Positions 44,426-52,233 of a stretch of 64,000 nucleotides of DNA are shown here, in pieces. The notes under the pieces are model-generated. The model was not told the origin of the DNA. It made no database searches and saw only the letters and a program-made list of their open reading frames with translations. The first letter of the stretch is position 1. Each line of letters opens with the position of its first letter. This stretch comes from Synechococcus sp. A10-1-5-1 (GTDB lineage Bacteria; Cyanobacteriota; Cyanobacteriia; PCC-6307; Cyanobiaceae): NCBI RefSeq assembly GCF_023115425.1, contig NZ_CP096032.1, forward strand, positions 2,294,001 to 2,358,000. Direction: 5' to 3'. The position numbers and the translations under genes were made by a program.

Positions 44426-45088
44426 ATGCCCGCATCACTGCTACTGCGGGGTTGTGCATTGTTGGCAGCGGTGCCCATGTTTTCACTTGCCTGCACGGCT
44501 GGTGCTGGTGCGGGTTCGGTAAAAGTCCTATCGATCGGTGACGGTGACACGCTTGCAGTCTCATTGAACACAAAGCGCATCACAGTCAGACTTGCTTGTA
44601 TTGATGCCCCAGAAGCGGCCCAGGCCCCCTACGGGAGACAGGCGAAGAATTATCTTCAACAATTAGCACCAGTTGGTGTTGAGGTTCTACTCCCTGGGAT
44701 TAAAAAGGATCGATACGGTCGTACGGTTTCAGAAATCTTTCGAGGAGATACCAACGTCAATCTTGAGCTAGTGCGTCGTGGCCAGGCATTTGTCTACCGC
44801 CAATATTTGCAAGGTTGTGATCGTGAGGCATATCTGACTGCAGAGCGCCACGCCGAAGCGTCTCGTGCCGGGGTGTGGTCTTTACCAGGTGGAGTGACGC
44901 GCCCATGGGACTGGCGCAAGGGAAGAATGTCTCGCTCTAAGGAGACTTCCAGCTTGCATCGTACTAATTCCAAGAGGTATCGATGTTCTGCCATTGGCAA
45001 TTGGCACAGGGCCCAGGAACTTCTAAAGCACGGACACACCTACCTAGACCGAGATGACGACGGAGAGGCTTGCGAAAACCTCCGATAG
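44426..45088 (+). CDS. Secreted thermonuclease-like lipoprotein with excalibur domain
   Basis: 220 residues from ATG 44426. Signal peptide with a lipobox-like FSLAC, then a Staphylococcal-nuclease fold: IGDGDTLAV, RLACIDAPEA, PYGRQAKNYL and KKDRYGRTVSEIF supply the Ca2+/Arg/Glu catalytic set. The C-terminal excalibur motif reads YLDRDDDGEACENLR. It should cut nucleic acid outside the cytoplasmic membrane in a calcium-dependent way. It lies 82 bases after the coiled-coil gene and may share its transcript. The frame is open to 44372, but the hydrophobic signal begins at MPASLLL. Confidence 0.82.
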   Translation: MPASLLLRGCALLAAVPMFSLACTAGAGAGSVKVLSIGDGDTLAVSLNTKRITVRLACIDAPEAAQAPYGRQAKNYLQQLAPVGVEVLLPGIKKDRYGRTVSEIFRGDTNVNLELVRRGQAFVYRQYLQGCDREAYLTAERHAEASRAGVWSLPGGVTRPWDWRKGRMSRSKETSSLHRTNSKRYRCSAIGNWHRAQELLKHGHTYLDRDDDGEACENLR

Positions 45089-45177
45089 TTGGCTGTGGTC
45101 AGCGACCTTGAAAGGTAGAGGGAGCAATGAGCTCTGGGTTCTCGCTATGAGCGCGATGTCGAGTCAGCATCTCTCCT

Positions 45178-45495
45178 TCAAACCAGCTGAGCGAGTTCAG
45201 CGCCTAGGCGGACAGCACCTACGGCAGCACTCAGCTGGCCGCACTTGATTGCCTTTTGCGCGACACAGTCCAGCACGGCAAGGCGACTGGCCAGGTAGTC
45301 AGCACGCTCCTGTGAGTAGTCGTCTCGAATGATTTGCCGGGCACGAGCTAGGTAGGTCTCGGCCGTTCGTTTGCTGACACCCCACTCCACCGCTGCATAG
45401 CGCAAGGCCTGGCTTGTCGTTGCAGCGTTCATCAATAGCCGAGCTAGGGCATCTACGCGGCGATCGATTTCAATTCTTGTGGAGCGAGTAGCCAT
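45178..45495 (-). CDS. Terminase-small-subunit-like DNA-binding protein
   Basis: 105 residues, all helical, with an N-terminal helix-turn-helix of the phage terminase small-subunit type: RRVDALARLLMNAATTSQALRYAAVEWGVSKRTAETYLARARQIIRDD. Satellites use such proteins to redirect a helper phage's packaging machine to their own DNA. Furthest gene of the reverse-strand core, 156 bases beyond the primase gene. Assignment is by pattern; an element-specific regulator is the main alternative. Confidence 0.65.
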   Translation of the reverse strand: MATRSTRIEIDRRVDALARLLMNAATTSQALRYAAVEWGVSKRTAETYLARARQIIRDDYSQERADYLASRLAVLDCVAQKAIKCGQLSAAVGAVRLGAELAQLV

Positions 45496-45552
45496 GACCC
45501 AGTTTGCCGGGCTTCAGAAGGAGGTACCAGCAGTGTCATCCGCACAGTCCTC

Positions 45553-45790
45553 TTGCCAACCTTGCTGTTTTTGCCAACCATTTTCGCGGTCTGAAAGTTC
45601 CCCAGTATTAATTGCGATTTGGGAGGGCTCTTCTTTATTTTCTTTCTACCTTTAAAGAAAAAGGTTGGTAAGGATGGCATCAGGCTTGAGAACCCTTGCC
45701 GCCAGGGGGCTTAGGTCTTGCCAACCTTCTTGCCAACCCTGGTCAGAGGTTGGTGAATCCGTCTGAGGTTGGTTGCCAGCGTTGCCAACC
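45553..45790. repeat. Iteron-like cluster, candidate replication origin of the element
   Basis: The nonamer TTGCCAACC occurs five times on the forward strand (45553, 45571, 45718, 45730, 45782), with inverted or near copies GGTTGGTAA at 45663, AGGTTGGTG at 45747 and GAGGTTGGTTGCC at 45765. An A/T-rich stretch (about 45605-45660) lies between the two groups. The right group overlaps the 3' end of the primase gene, where two copies encode GWQEGWQD. This layout beside a replication gene is typical of satellite and plasmid origins. Confidence 0.6.
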
Positions 45791-48012
45791 CACTCGTAAC
45801 CGCGTTTGAGGATCTTCGTGGTGGGATCCGTCCGTCTTCTGGGCTTCCAGGCTTTGCCGACGGCGGCCTTAATGGCGCGGGAGAGCTTCATCGTGTCGGC
45901 GCGTTCTTGGCGATCGAGGGGCACACCGATCCGCTCCAGAAGTAGATCGGAGGAGACGAATGTTTCACCAAGGCTGCGTGCTGCTTCGAGGGTGTCAGCG
46001 ACCTTGACTTCCCAGGGTTCTGCGATGGTGGCGCCGAGGGCTCTGGTGCGAATGGCACCAGAGCGCGGATGTGATTCCGGGAAATAGGTGCGCATGCCAT
46101 TAGCGAGCAGGGTCATGACGGTGCGCCAGATGCCGTCTCGATTGGCAGCGATCCACTGAGGCTTGGCCTCTCTCTCCACGAGGCAGACCCAGAAGCGTCG
46201 AGCTCCGGTTGGATCGGTCAGGACCTCGTCTTCGTTGGTGGTGCCGAACATGACGGACCGGCGGGGGTGACGGATGGCGACCTTCTCGTGCTTCTCGACG
46301 TATTTGTCCTCATGGAAGGTGAGCCAGGCTTTGAACTCGGAAGCGGAGCGGGAGATGGTCATCTTTTCCAGCTCGGCGATTTCGAAGAGCCAGGCGGAGT
46401 TGATGCGAGAGAGGAAGTCCTTGGCCTCAAGATCACCGACGTTGCAGGCGGCATCGACCCAGCGCCTGGTGGGCACCAAGGCCGCGATGGAGGAGGACTT
46501 GAGGAAGCCCTGCGCGCCAGAGAGCACAAGCAGGGTGTCGTGCTGAGCTCCGGGGGTGATGCCGCGATTAACGGCACCGCCGAGCTGTCGCCACATCAGC
46601 TCAATAGAGAGGTCATCGTCGCGATCGAAGCCAAAGGCATCGGCGAGCTCATCACTGGTGACCAGCTCAAGGTCAGGACGATCAACCAGTCCGAGCAGGT
46701 ATTCACGGATTGGGTTGAAGGGGTTGCCGTTGGCCAGGTATTCGATGGCGCTCATGGCATCGGACCGGGTGGTCTCCATCTGATGAACGTGAGCCAGCAG
46801 CTGGTGAGCGAGGTGGGGCTTTTCGACCATGTTCCCGTCGACTTCAATGACGCGATCCAGTTCGTTGAAGCGGATCTGGTGTTTGAAGTTGAGGAACTGC
46901 TGGAGCATCAGCAGGGTCGGGGCTGATTTGTCGATTTCGGGCTCAACGACCAAGTGGCCATCGATGTCATTGCTGGTGGTGACGAGCAGATCAGCGCGGA
47001 TTTGAGCTTCGACCTTTGAGAGCCGCTGCTCGATCCGAGCGTTGATTTCACGCTTGGGGACTCCCAGGCCATTGGGCTTGGCTCCAAGGACATCACGGAG
47101 AGCGCCGCGGTTGAGCTTGTTGCTTGGTGAGGCATCAGCAATGGCGGAGGCGCCGTTGTTGAGGATGACCCGATGGTCGGGCCAGGCCAGGTGGAGCTCT
47201 TGATGCCAGCGGCTGAACTCCTCCTCAAGGAACTCAACGGGATCGAGGAGGTTTTCGGAGAGGTCAGCGATGACCTTGGCCGCGGCAACGGGACCGAGGT
47301 CTGTGATGAGCTCCTCCATGCCGGCCTTGGCATCAGCGTGGAGATCGCGGTGTCTGGTGACGGCGTAGTTGTGCCCTTGGCGGAAGGGAAGGATTTGGAG
47401 CTTGAGGCCACGGCGGCGTGCCTGGCCGATCACGGTGCCGAGCAGGTTGGGGGCAATGCCGGTATCGCAATCGCCGATGTAGCCCTTGCACCAACGGGGC
47501 AGCCCTGAGCCATAGAGGTGACCGGGGGCAGTCAGTCCGATGCAGGGGATGCCAGCCAGCAGGGTGCAGGCCATGGCATCAAAGAAGCCTTCAGTAGCGA
47601 TCTTGGCAAGGCCGATCGGATTGCCATCCGGGCCCTCAAGGTTGGAGGGATCAAAGGGTTGGCAGGCGCCGGTCTTGGTTGCGACTTCGGCGTCAGGGTT
47701 GAGGCGATCGCCGGTGACGGGATCTTCAGAACCCTTGGGGTAGAGGTATTTCGCATGGCGTTCCCGTTCGGCGTCCCATGGTGGGGAATCGCAGCGCAGG
47801 GAGTAGGTGGGTGCTTTGGCCTTGGGGTTGAAGCAGATGAGGATGCCGCCGGTTTCGGTTTCACGGGCCCGGCCGAAGATGTCGAGCCAATCGGCTTCGA
47901 CCTCCTCCCAGGTCAGAGAACGGAGGAAGCCCTGGGCCACCATCCAGTTGATCTGCTCATCGTTGAAACCACGCTTGTGGATCTGCTGGCGGTGTTGATC
48001 AGAGAGGGTCAT
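45652..48012 (-). CDS. TOPRIM-like/VapE-type primase-helicase
   Basis: 786 residues. The N-terminal third (about 100-240) has a TOPRIM-like layout (ATEGFFDAMACTLLAGIPCIGL, then GYIGDCDTG), typical of primases. The C-terminal half is a VapE/SF3-type ATPase with Walker A-like SGAQGFLKSS near residue 505, FEIAELEKM and FGTTNEDEVLTDPTGARRFW. It should initiate replication of the excised element at the adjacent iterons. It overlaps the helicase gene by one base. The tail is rich in Gln/Gly because the iterons are encoded there. Confidence 0.85.
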   Translation of the reverse strand: MTLSDQHRQQIHKRGFNDEQINWMVAQGFLRSLTWEEVEADWLDIFGRARETETGGILICFNPKAKAPTYSLRCDSPPWDAERERHAKYLYPKGSEDPVTGDRLNPDAEVATKTGACQPFDPSNLEGPDGNPIGLAKIATEGFFDAMACTLLAGIPCIGLTAPGHLYGSGLPRWCKGYIGDCDTGIAPNLLGTVIGQARRRGLKLQILPFRQGHNYAVTRHRDLHADAKAGMEELITDLGPVAAAKVIADLSENLLDPVEFLEEEFSRWHQELHLAWPDHRVILNNGASAIADASPSNKLNRGALRDVLGAKPNGLGVPKREINARIEQRLSKVEAQIRADLLVTTSNDIDGHLVVEPEIDKSAPTLLMLQQFLNFKHQIRFNELDRVIEVDGNMVEKPHLAHQLLAHVHQMETTRSDAMSAIEYLANGNPFNPIREYLLGLVDRPDLELVTSDELADAFGFDRDDDLSIELMWRQLGGAVNRGITPGAQHDTLLVLSGAQGFLKSSSIAALVPTRRWVDAACNVGDLEAKDFLSRINSAWLFEIAELEKMTISRSASEFKAWLTFHEDKYVEKHEKVAIRHPRRSVMFGTTNEDEVLTDPTGARRFWVCLVEREAKPQWIAANRDGIWRTVMTLLANGMRTYFPESHPRSGAIRTRALGATIAEPWEVKVADTLEAARSLGETFVSSDLLLERIGVPLDRQERADTMKLSRAIKAAVGKAWKPRRRTDPTTKILKRGYEWVGNAGNQPQTDSPTSDQGWQEGWQDLSPLAARVLKPDAILTNLFL

Positions 48013-49448
48013 CAGCCCTGCACCTCCGCATCAGCGATCAGGTGAACGGCGCGTTGAGCTCGGGTGAAGGCGGTGTACCAAAGGCGGCGGCGTTCTGCTG
48101 CGCCACCGGCAGCGCGGTCCATTTCGCGGCCCTGAATGAAGACGTTGTGGAACTGGGAGCCCTGAGCCTTGTGGCAGGTCATGCACCAGTAGGGCTGGAG
48201 CTCAGCGAAGGAATCCCGGAGGTTCCAGAACTCATCCCAGGCGCCTTGGCCTTGGCCGCGGCCCATCTTTTCCTTGGCCTCTTCCCTGAGGGCTTCAATG
48301 GCGATCAGAAGGCGGCCCTGGTGACTGGGGTCAATGGTTCGTATCCAGCGCGGCGGGTCGCCGTCATCGGATTGAACGAGGAGATACCAAGAGAGGAAGG
48401 GCTTGCCGTCGCTGCAGGCGGGATGGAGGAAGTCGGCCTGCTGTGCCTGCTCAATTACGAGCTCACGACTGGAGCCATAGAGCAGTTCGCTGTGGTCATC
48501 GGGGGCTTTGACGCCGTCCTGGGTGACGACCCGTTCACCTGCCAGGAAAGGTGCAGCCTGGCGACCGTAGACATGGCGGCGGATGCCGGCATTGAGGCGA
48601 GCGACCTCTTCATTGGTGAAGGCGATCACGCGGAAGGCATCAGGGTCATCCTTCTCGTGATGCTCGGCAGCCATCTCCAGGAAGGCGTGCTGCCATTCCT
48701 TTTTGTCGGCGTAGACAAAGATCGAGGAGTCGTCGCCGATGACGGACTTGGTGAACTTGGGCCGCCAGGTGTTGCCGGTGGTCTGACGGATGGCGGTGGC
48801 GGCATCGAGCACGGCCCCGTCATGGCGCATCACCTTGGTGAGGTCGAAGCGTGGGGTGCAGCGCAGCGCCGGTGAAACCCGCCCGAACTTCACGGGGGCG
48901 AGCTGGGCCTGATCACCGATGAAGACGATCTTGGTCCAGAAGTCCGCAGCGTCCTCGATGTAACCGAGGAGCTTGGGGTGCATCATCGAGGCTTCATCTG
49001 CCAGCCAGATGTCGTTCTCATCGAGGCGGGGTTTGGAGCCGTATTGAGGGACGAAATCGACTTCGTCCTTCTTCTTCTGTTCGCGGAGTCCGAGCAGGGA
49101 CGCGAAGGTGGCCGTCTCTGATTTGGCGACGCCGCAGGCCTTGGCGAGAACATCGCAGGCCTTGTGGGTTGGAGCGCAGAGCCCAACGCTGTAACCGGCA
49201 GCCATTAGGGCTTCACGGATTAAGCGAGAGGTGGTGGATTTGCCGCTTCCGGCTGGGCCGTTGAAGGAGGAAAAGGTGCCACCACCGTCCTGGCGACACC
49301 AGGCGATTAGGCCATTGATTGCAGCCTGCTGTTCTGTTGTTGCGGAGAAGGCTTGGAGCTTGTTGGCGAGAACCGCAGTAATATGGGCATTGCGCTCAGC
49401 CTGCTCTTGCTGTGCTCGCCGTGCGGAGGGGGTGATGCCAGCTGTCAT
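48012..49448 (-). CDS. Dda/RecD2-like SF1 DNA helicase
   Basis: 478 residues. Walker A FNGPAGSGKSTTSRLI lies near residue 65, then CAPTHKACDVLAKACG, Walker B IWLADEASMM, GDQAQLAPVKFG, and the late motif WCMTCHKAQGSQFHNVF with YTAFTRAQ. Order and length fit T4 Dda-type 5'-3' helicases. Likely unwinds element DNA during replication with the primase gene. Overlaps both neighbours, so the core is one operon. Confidence 0.87.
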   Translation of the reverse strand: MTAGITPSARRAQQEQAERNAHITAVLANKLQAFSATTEQQAAINGLIAWCRQDGGGTFSSFNGPAGSGKSTTSRLIREALMAAGYSVGLCAPTHKACDVLAKACGVAKSETATFASLLGLREQKKKDEVDFVPQYGSKPRLDENDIWLADEASMMHPKLLGYIEDAADFWTKIVFIGDQAQLAPVKFGRVSPALRCTPRFDLTKVMRHDGAVLDAATAIRQTTGNTWRPKFTKSVIGDDSSIFVYADKKEWQHAFLEMAAEHHEKDDPDAFRVIAFTNEEVARLNAGIRRHVYGRQAAPFLAGERVVTQDGVKAPDDHSELLYGSSRELVIEQAQQADFLHPACSDGKPFLSWYLLVQSDDGDPPRWIRTIDPSHQGRLLIAIEALREEAKEKMGRGQGQGAWDEFWNLRDSFAELQPYWCMTCHKAQGSQFHNVFIQGREMDRAAGGAAERRRLWYTAFTRAQRAVHLIADAEVQG

Positions 49449-49696
49449 GTCTCACCTCCCTGCATCGTTTCGATGACGGCAGGATCAAACCGCTTAAAGC
49501 TGCTGAAGGCTTCATCGGTCGGGGCTGGAAACCAGCGCACCGGCGCAGCGGTGCTGATGCCCTGGAAGCGGTAGTGAATGCCGAGTTGAAATGGGCTGCC
49601 GGGTTGCTTGCGCAGCCGCAGCAGTAGTTTTTGCGAGATGCCGAGCGCCTTGGCCATCGCCTCGGTGCTGAGCGTCTCGCGGACGCTAGTTTTCAT
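49445..49696 (-). CDS. Small DNA-binding protein, possible excisionase
   Basis: 83 residues. The N-terminus carries a helix-turn-helix-like segment, LSTEAMAKALGISQKLLLRLRKQPGSPF, followed by GIHYRFQG and WFPAPTDEAF, resembling MerR/AlpA-type excisionases. It overlaps the helicase gene by 4 bases and begins the replication operon. Directionality factor or regulator; not provable from sequence. Confidence 0.6.
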   Translation of the reverse strand: MKTSVRETLSTEAMAKALGISQKLLLRLRKQPGSPFQLGIHYRFQGISTAAPVRWFPAPTDEAFSSFKRFDPAVIETMQGGET

Positions 49697-49730
49697 TGAT
49701 AGCCAGATCAGATGGTCTGGCTGCCTGTCG

Positions 49731-50015
49731 CTATCGCTGCGCCTGCAAGGACTTAATCCATGCGAGGTGTCGTTGCCGGTAGGCCCGCATTACCGCCTTG
49801 GGCATGGACACGATCACAAAGTTGCAACCCTCAGGGAGAGGTTGTGACTTGAAACCGTTGTCTTCCTCGTCCTGCAGGAACTGCTCCACTTCACCGGCGG
49901 AATAGCCGGCGGACTTGGGCAAGCGAACTTCAGAACGAGAACGTGAGCGGGGCAAGGCCAGCGCGAAGAAACTGCGGTAGCGGCAAACCCCGACTCGATT
50001 CCAACCCGCTGCCAT
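49731..50015 (-). CDS. Small element-encoded protein, function unknown
   Basis: 94 residues. N-terminus rich in Arg and Ser; middle acidic (GYSAGEVEQFLQDEEDNGF); then NFVIVSMPKAVMRAYRQRHLAWIKSL, which is helical and basic. No family recognised. Lies between the recombinase and the possible excisionase on the same strand, a usual place for regulators. Confidence 0.5.
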   Translation of the reverse strand: MAAGWNRVGVCRYRSFFALALPRSRSRSEVRLPKSAGYSAGEVEQFLQDEEDNGFKSQPLPEGCNFVIVSMPKAVMRAYRQRHLAWIKSLQAQR

Positions 50016-50179
50016 GCGGATTGGCTCAGACCGCGACTGTGTAGGTCGCTGGGGCGGAGGGCTGAGGGATCAGCGGTCCGCCCATCGGTTGTCGATTTAT
50101 AACAGGGTCAGCGGAGGTCCGCAAGCATCTGCACACTAATTGTGTTGTGCCGGGCGGTACGGCACCTCTACAGGTGGTG

Positions 50180-51400
50180 TCAGCCTGCATCCGCAAAGGC
50201 CGCTGCAAATGCCGCCGCAGTGTTCTCCTCGCTGGCCCAGCGGTAATTGCTGGAGTGAACGGCAACGCTGTGCCCCATGCTCAGCGCCACGCTGCCAACT
50301 TCAATCCCCTGCTGGTGAGCTCGCAGGCTGTAGCTGTCGCGGTAGACGTAAGGCCTCAGCCATTCGCCACGGGCGGCGCATTGCTCATCCAGAGCCTTCC
50401 ATTCCGGCATCGACTCCAGGTAGCGGAGGACGGACTTCCCCTCCAGCTTGCGGAGCTCACCGTCTCGACCTTTCGGTAGATCGAGGAGGCCCGCCTGCAT
50501 GGCCGCGGCCAGGTTCCAGCGAAGCGGCTCGCCAAAGCCATCACGGAGGAAGCACGGTTCAATCCAGCGCGGTGCTGTCTTCGTGGCGCCGCAGGTCTTG
50601 CGATAGCTGCACCACATCCCGAGCGAGCCGTCTTCACGTTGCTTGGGCTGCAGGTGTTGGAGCTCGATGGGGCGCAGGCCGTAGAGCGCCATCAGGCGCA
50701 GCACGTTGGCCCATTGCTGATTGCGCTGCTCCAGGCTCTCGATCATCGAGAGGATCTGGGCATCGGTGAGCGTGGCTTTGATGCGCTTGGCCGGGCGCTT
50801 TCCCTTTAGCTCCTTGACGTCGGTGCTGGTGATCTCCCAGCTTCTGGCCATGCCATGACGAGCGACGCCGTGCTTGGTCAGGGCCTTGAGAGCTCCGCAG
50901 CAGGCAATCCGTGAATCAGCCTTGCCCTCCCACTGCTTCAACGTCTCACGCAGCAGGCTGTATCCATCGGTGACCTTGCCAGCGTTCACCAGGGAAATGG
51001 CGTGGTCGATGTAGATCCCGTAGTTGTATCGCCAGGTCTTGTCGTTGATCTCGTTGCCGCCGGATTGCAGGGAATGGCGCAGGCTTTCGGTGACGGTCTC
51101 CCAATTCACCTGACGGCGCATGGTGGTGGAGCTGTCCTGGGCCGCGGCCAGTGCTCCCTTGAGGGTGGCCTGGTCACTGCTGAGGATCATCTGAGCGATG
51201 CGGTTGCTCAGCAGCAGGATCTTCTCGGTGTTGGCCTTGGCCCAGTCGAGCGGCAAGACGCAGCTGTCGGGCTTGCCCTCAGGGGGGCGGTAACGCAGCA
51301 AGGCGCGGCCACGAGTTTGGGAGACGGTGAAGCCGGGCTTATTGCGGACGGAGCTGCGGATGGCTTGTTCCCAAGGGGCGCCGGCGAGGGTGCGGGGCAT
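50180..51400 (-). CDS. int: Tyrosine recombinase (integrase) of the element
   Basis: About 406 residues from ATG 51400, which has AAGGAA upstream; an in-frame TTG at 51427 is weaker and would lie in an arm-type site. A core-binding domain occupies residues 90-200. The catalytic domain shows YGLRPIELQHL (first Arg), YVYRDSYSLRAHQQG (R/H box II variant), MGHSVAVHSSNYRW (His and nucleophile Tyr). Arrangement matches integrases of picocyanobacterial islands. It sits 134 bases from the right attachment repeat and presumably recombines the 71-bp sites. Confidence 0.9.
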   Translation of the reverse strand: MPRTLAGAPWEQAIRSSVRNKPGFTVSQTRGRALLRYRPPEGKPDSCVLPLDWAKANTEKILLLSNRIAQMILSSDQATLKGALAAAQDSSTTMRRQVNWETVTESLRHSLQSGGNEINDKTWRYNYGIYIDHAISLVNAGKVTDGYSLLRETLKQWEGKADSRIACCGALKALTKHGVARHGMARSWEITSTDVKELKGKRPAKRIKATLTDAQILSMIESLEQRNQQWANVLRLMALYGLRPIELQHLQPKQREDGSLGMWCSYRKTCGATKTAPRWIEPCFLRDGFGEPLRWNLAAAMQAGLLDLPKGRDGELRKLEGKSVLRYLESMPEWKALDEQCAARGEWLRPYVYRDSYSLRAHQQGIEVGSVALSMGHSVAVHSSNYRWASEENTAAAFAAAFADAG

Positions 51401-51420
51401 TGGGAGTATTCCTTGATCTG

Positions 51421-51460
51421 TTGTCAACGATTGTTGTCAACAGGTGTCACCTATGTCAAC
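51421..51460. promoter_or_regulatory. Candidate recombinase arm-type sites, right end
   Basis: TTGTCAAC at 51421 and 51434, and ATGTCAAC at 51453, with a degenerate GTGTCAC between. The same motif clusters at 31370-31405 at the other end. Located just upstream of the recombinase start, so it may also autoregulate it. Confidence 0.55.
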
Positions 51461-51506
51461 AGAGGTCAGAGCAGGTCCGAGCACGTCCTTGTAGTCGCAA
51501 GGGGTT

Positions 51507-51644
51507 TTAGTCGTGGGCTGACTGGGAGTTTCCCAGCGAATCGAAATCCCCCAGCTGGGTCATCAGGATCACCAGCCGCTTGGAACCGGACTCCATCCCA
51601 GGGATCGAGCGGAGGGAGTCCAGGAGGACGTCGGGCGCGTGCAT
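51507..51644 (-). pseudogene. Stranded original 5' end of the AhpC/TSA-like gene
   Basis: ATG 51644 reads MHAPDVLLDSLRSIPGMESG and stays in frame with the repeat-encoded part up to LGDFDSL, then runs into element sequence and stops at 51507 after 45 codons. It aligns with the replacement N-terminus at 31363 (shared M-x-A-P, LL, IPGMESG). This is the start of the host gene before integration, with its native promoter region to the right. Confidence 0.85.
51535..51605 (+). repeat. Attachment-site repeat, right copy
   Basis: 71 bp, 70 identical to 31254-31324. Beyond 51605 the sequence is the host gene's own 5' part; before 51535 it is element DNA. Confidence 0.9.
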
Positions 51645-51819
51645 GGGTCGGAGGCGATCGCCTGAACGTCCCCTCAGCCTCGCTGATGGGTGGGGCGAGA
51701 TGCACCTCGCCCCGGTTGAGGCGCGTCTGACGAAGAGAGCAGCCTCAATCCATTGATGCCATCAACCCTGGCGATTGACCAGGAATTTTTTTGTGCCGTG
51801 ACGAACCAGGCGGAGTCAT

Positions 51820-51851
51820 AAAAAACTCCGCTGGTCGGCTGACCGGCGGAG
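51820..51851 (-). terminator. Reverse-strand intrinsic terminator with no obvious gene before it
   Basis: Stem CTCCGCTGGTC/GACCGGCGGAG with loop GGCT at 51826-51851, followed on the reverse strand by six T (51820-51825). The CTCCGC arm can also pair with GCGGAGT at 51810-51816, giving a mutually exclusive hairpin. It lies about 180 bases before the original AhpC/TSA start and reads toward it: a leader attenuator or the end of a small RNA from 51852-51944. The rest of 51645-51944 holds no protein gene that I can support. Confidence 0.5.
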
Positions 51852-51944
51852 GTGCGTCTCTTCGTCAGAAGCGCAGTTCTTTCCTACGAACGCGACCTGC
51901 CCCAGCGCCATAGGTATTTGTTCCCGCTGCAGACTGGGTTCGGC

Positions 51945-52220
51945 ATGGCCGCAAAGCCCCAGATGTCTCCACAACCCGAACGGGCCAAGCGTGTCTCGGT
52001 CAGTCTTCCCCCCGACTTGTATGGGCGCCTCGCGGCCTTGGCTGAGGAGGATCGTCGATCGGTTGCGAGTTGGGCGGCTGTCCAGTTGGAGTTGGCGGTG
52101 ATCGAGGCCGAAGAGAAACTCCGCCAGGGACGAAAACTGAAGGATCGCCTGGAGGACGAGAGCCAGCGATTCACCGCTTGGTATCGGGATGAATCCCTCG
52201 CTGAGAAGAAGGCCGGCTGA
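51945..52220 (+). CDS. Ribbon-helix-helix/CopG-like protein
   Basis: 91 residues from ATG 51945. Core RAKRVSVSLPPDLYGRLAALAEEDRRSVASWAAVQLELAV has the short strand plus two helices of an RHH DNA-binding fold, followed by a charged coiled tail. Could be an antitoxin-type or general regulator; no toxin gene adjoins it. The frame is open to 51852, but the RHH pattern favours the later start. Confidence 0.65.
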   Translation: MAAKPQMSPQPERAKRVSVSLPPDLYGRLAALAEEDRRSVASWAAVQLELAVIEAEEKLRQGRKLKDRLEDESQRFTAWYRDESLAEKKAG

Positions 52221-52233
52221 CGGATCCACCACA

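Larger units (their letters stand above)
31254..51605. mobile_element. Integrated phage-satellite-like genomic island
   Basis: About 20.3 kb between two 71-bp direct repeats (31254-31324 and 51535-51605, one mismatch at 31268/51549). The reverse-strand core encodes a tyrosine recombinase beside the right repeat, two small proteins (one possibly an excisionase), a Dda-like helicase, a TOPRIM/VapE-type primase-helicase, an iteron-like region and a terminase-small-subunit-like protein. There are no capsid or tail genes, which fits a satellite that borrows a helper phage. Cargo is on the forward strand and looks lower in GC than the flanks, notably 31.8-33.7 kb and 39-44 kb. Confidence 0.88.

Noticed and set aside
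50026-50265. 79-residue reverse frame upstream of the small element proteins
   Set aside because: Overlaps the 3' end of the integrase gene in another frame and is Arg/Pro-rich like a shadow frame.
51852-51944. Reverse-strand 5S-like or other ribosomal RNA before the orphan terminator
   Set aside because: No conserved 5S segments; only an unspecified small RNA remains possible.
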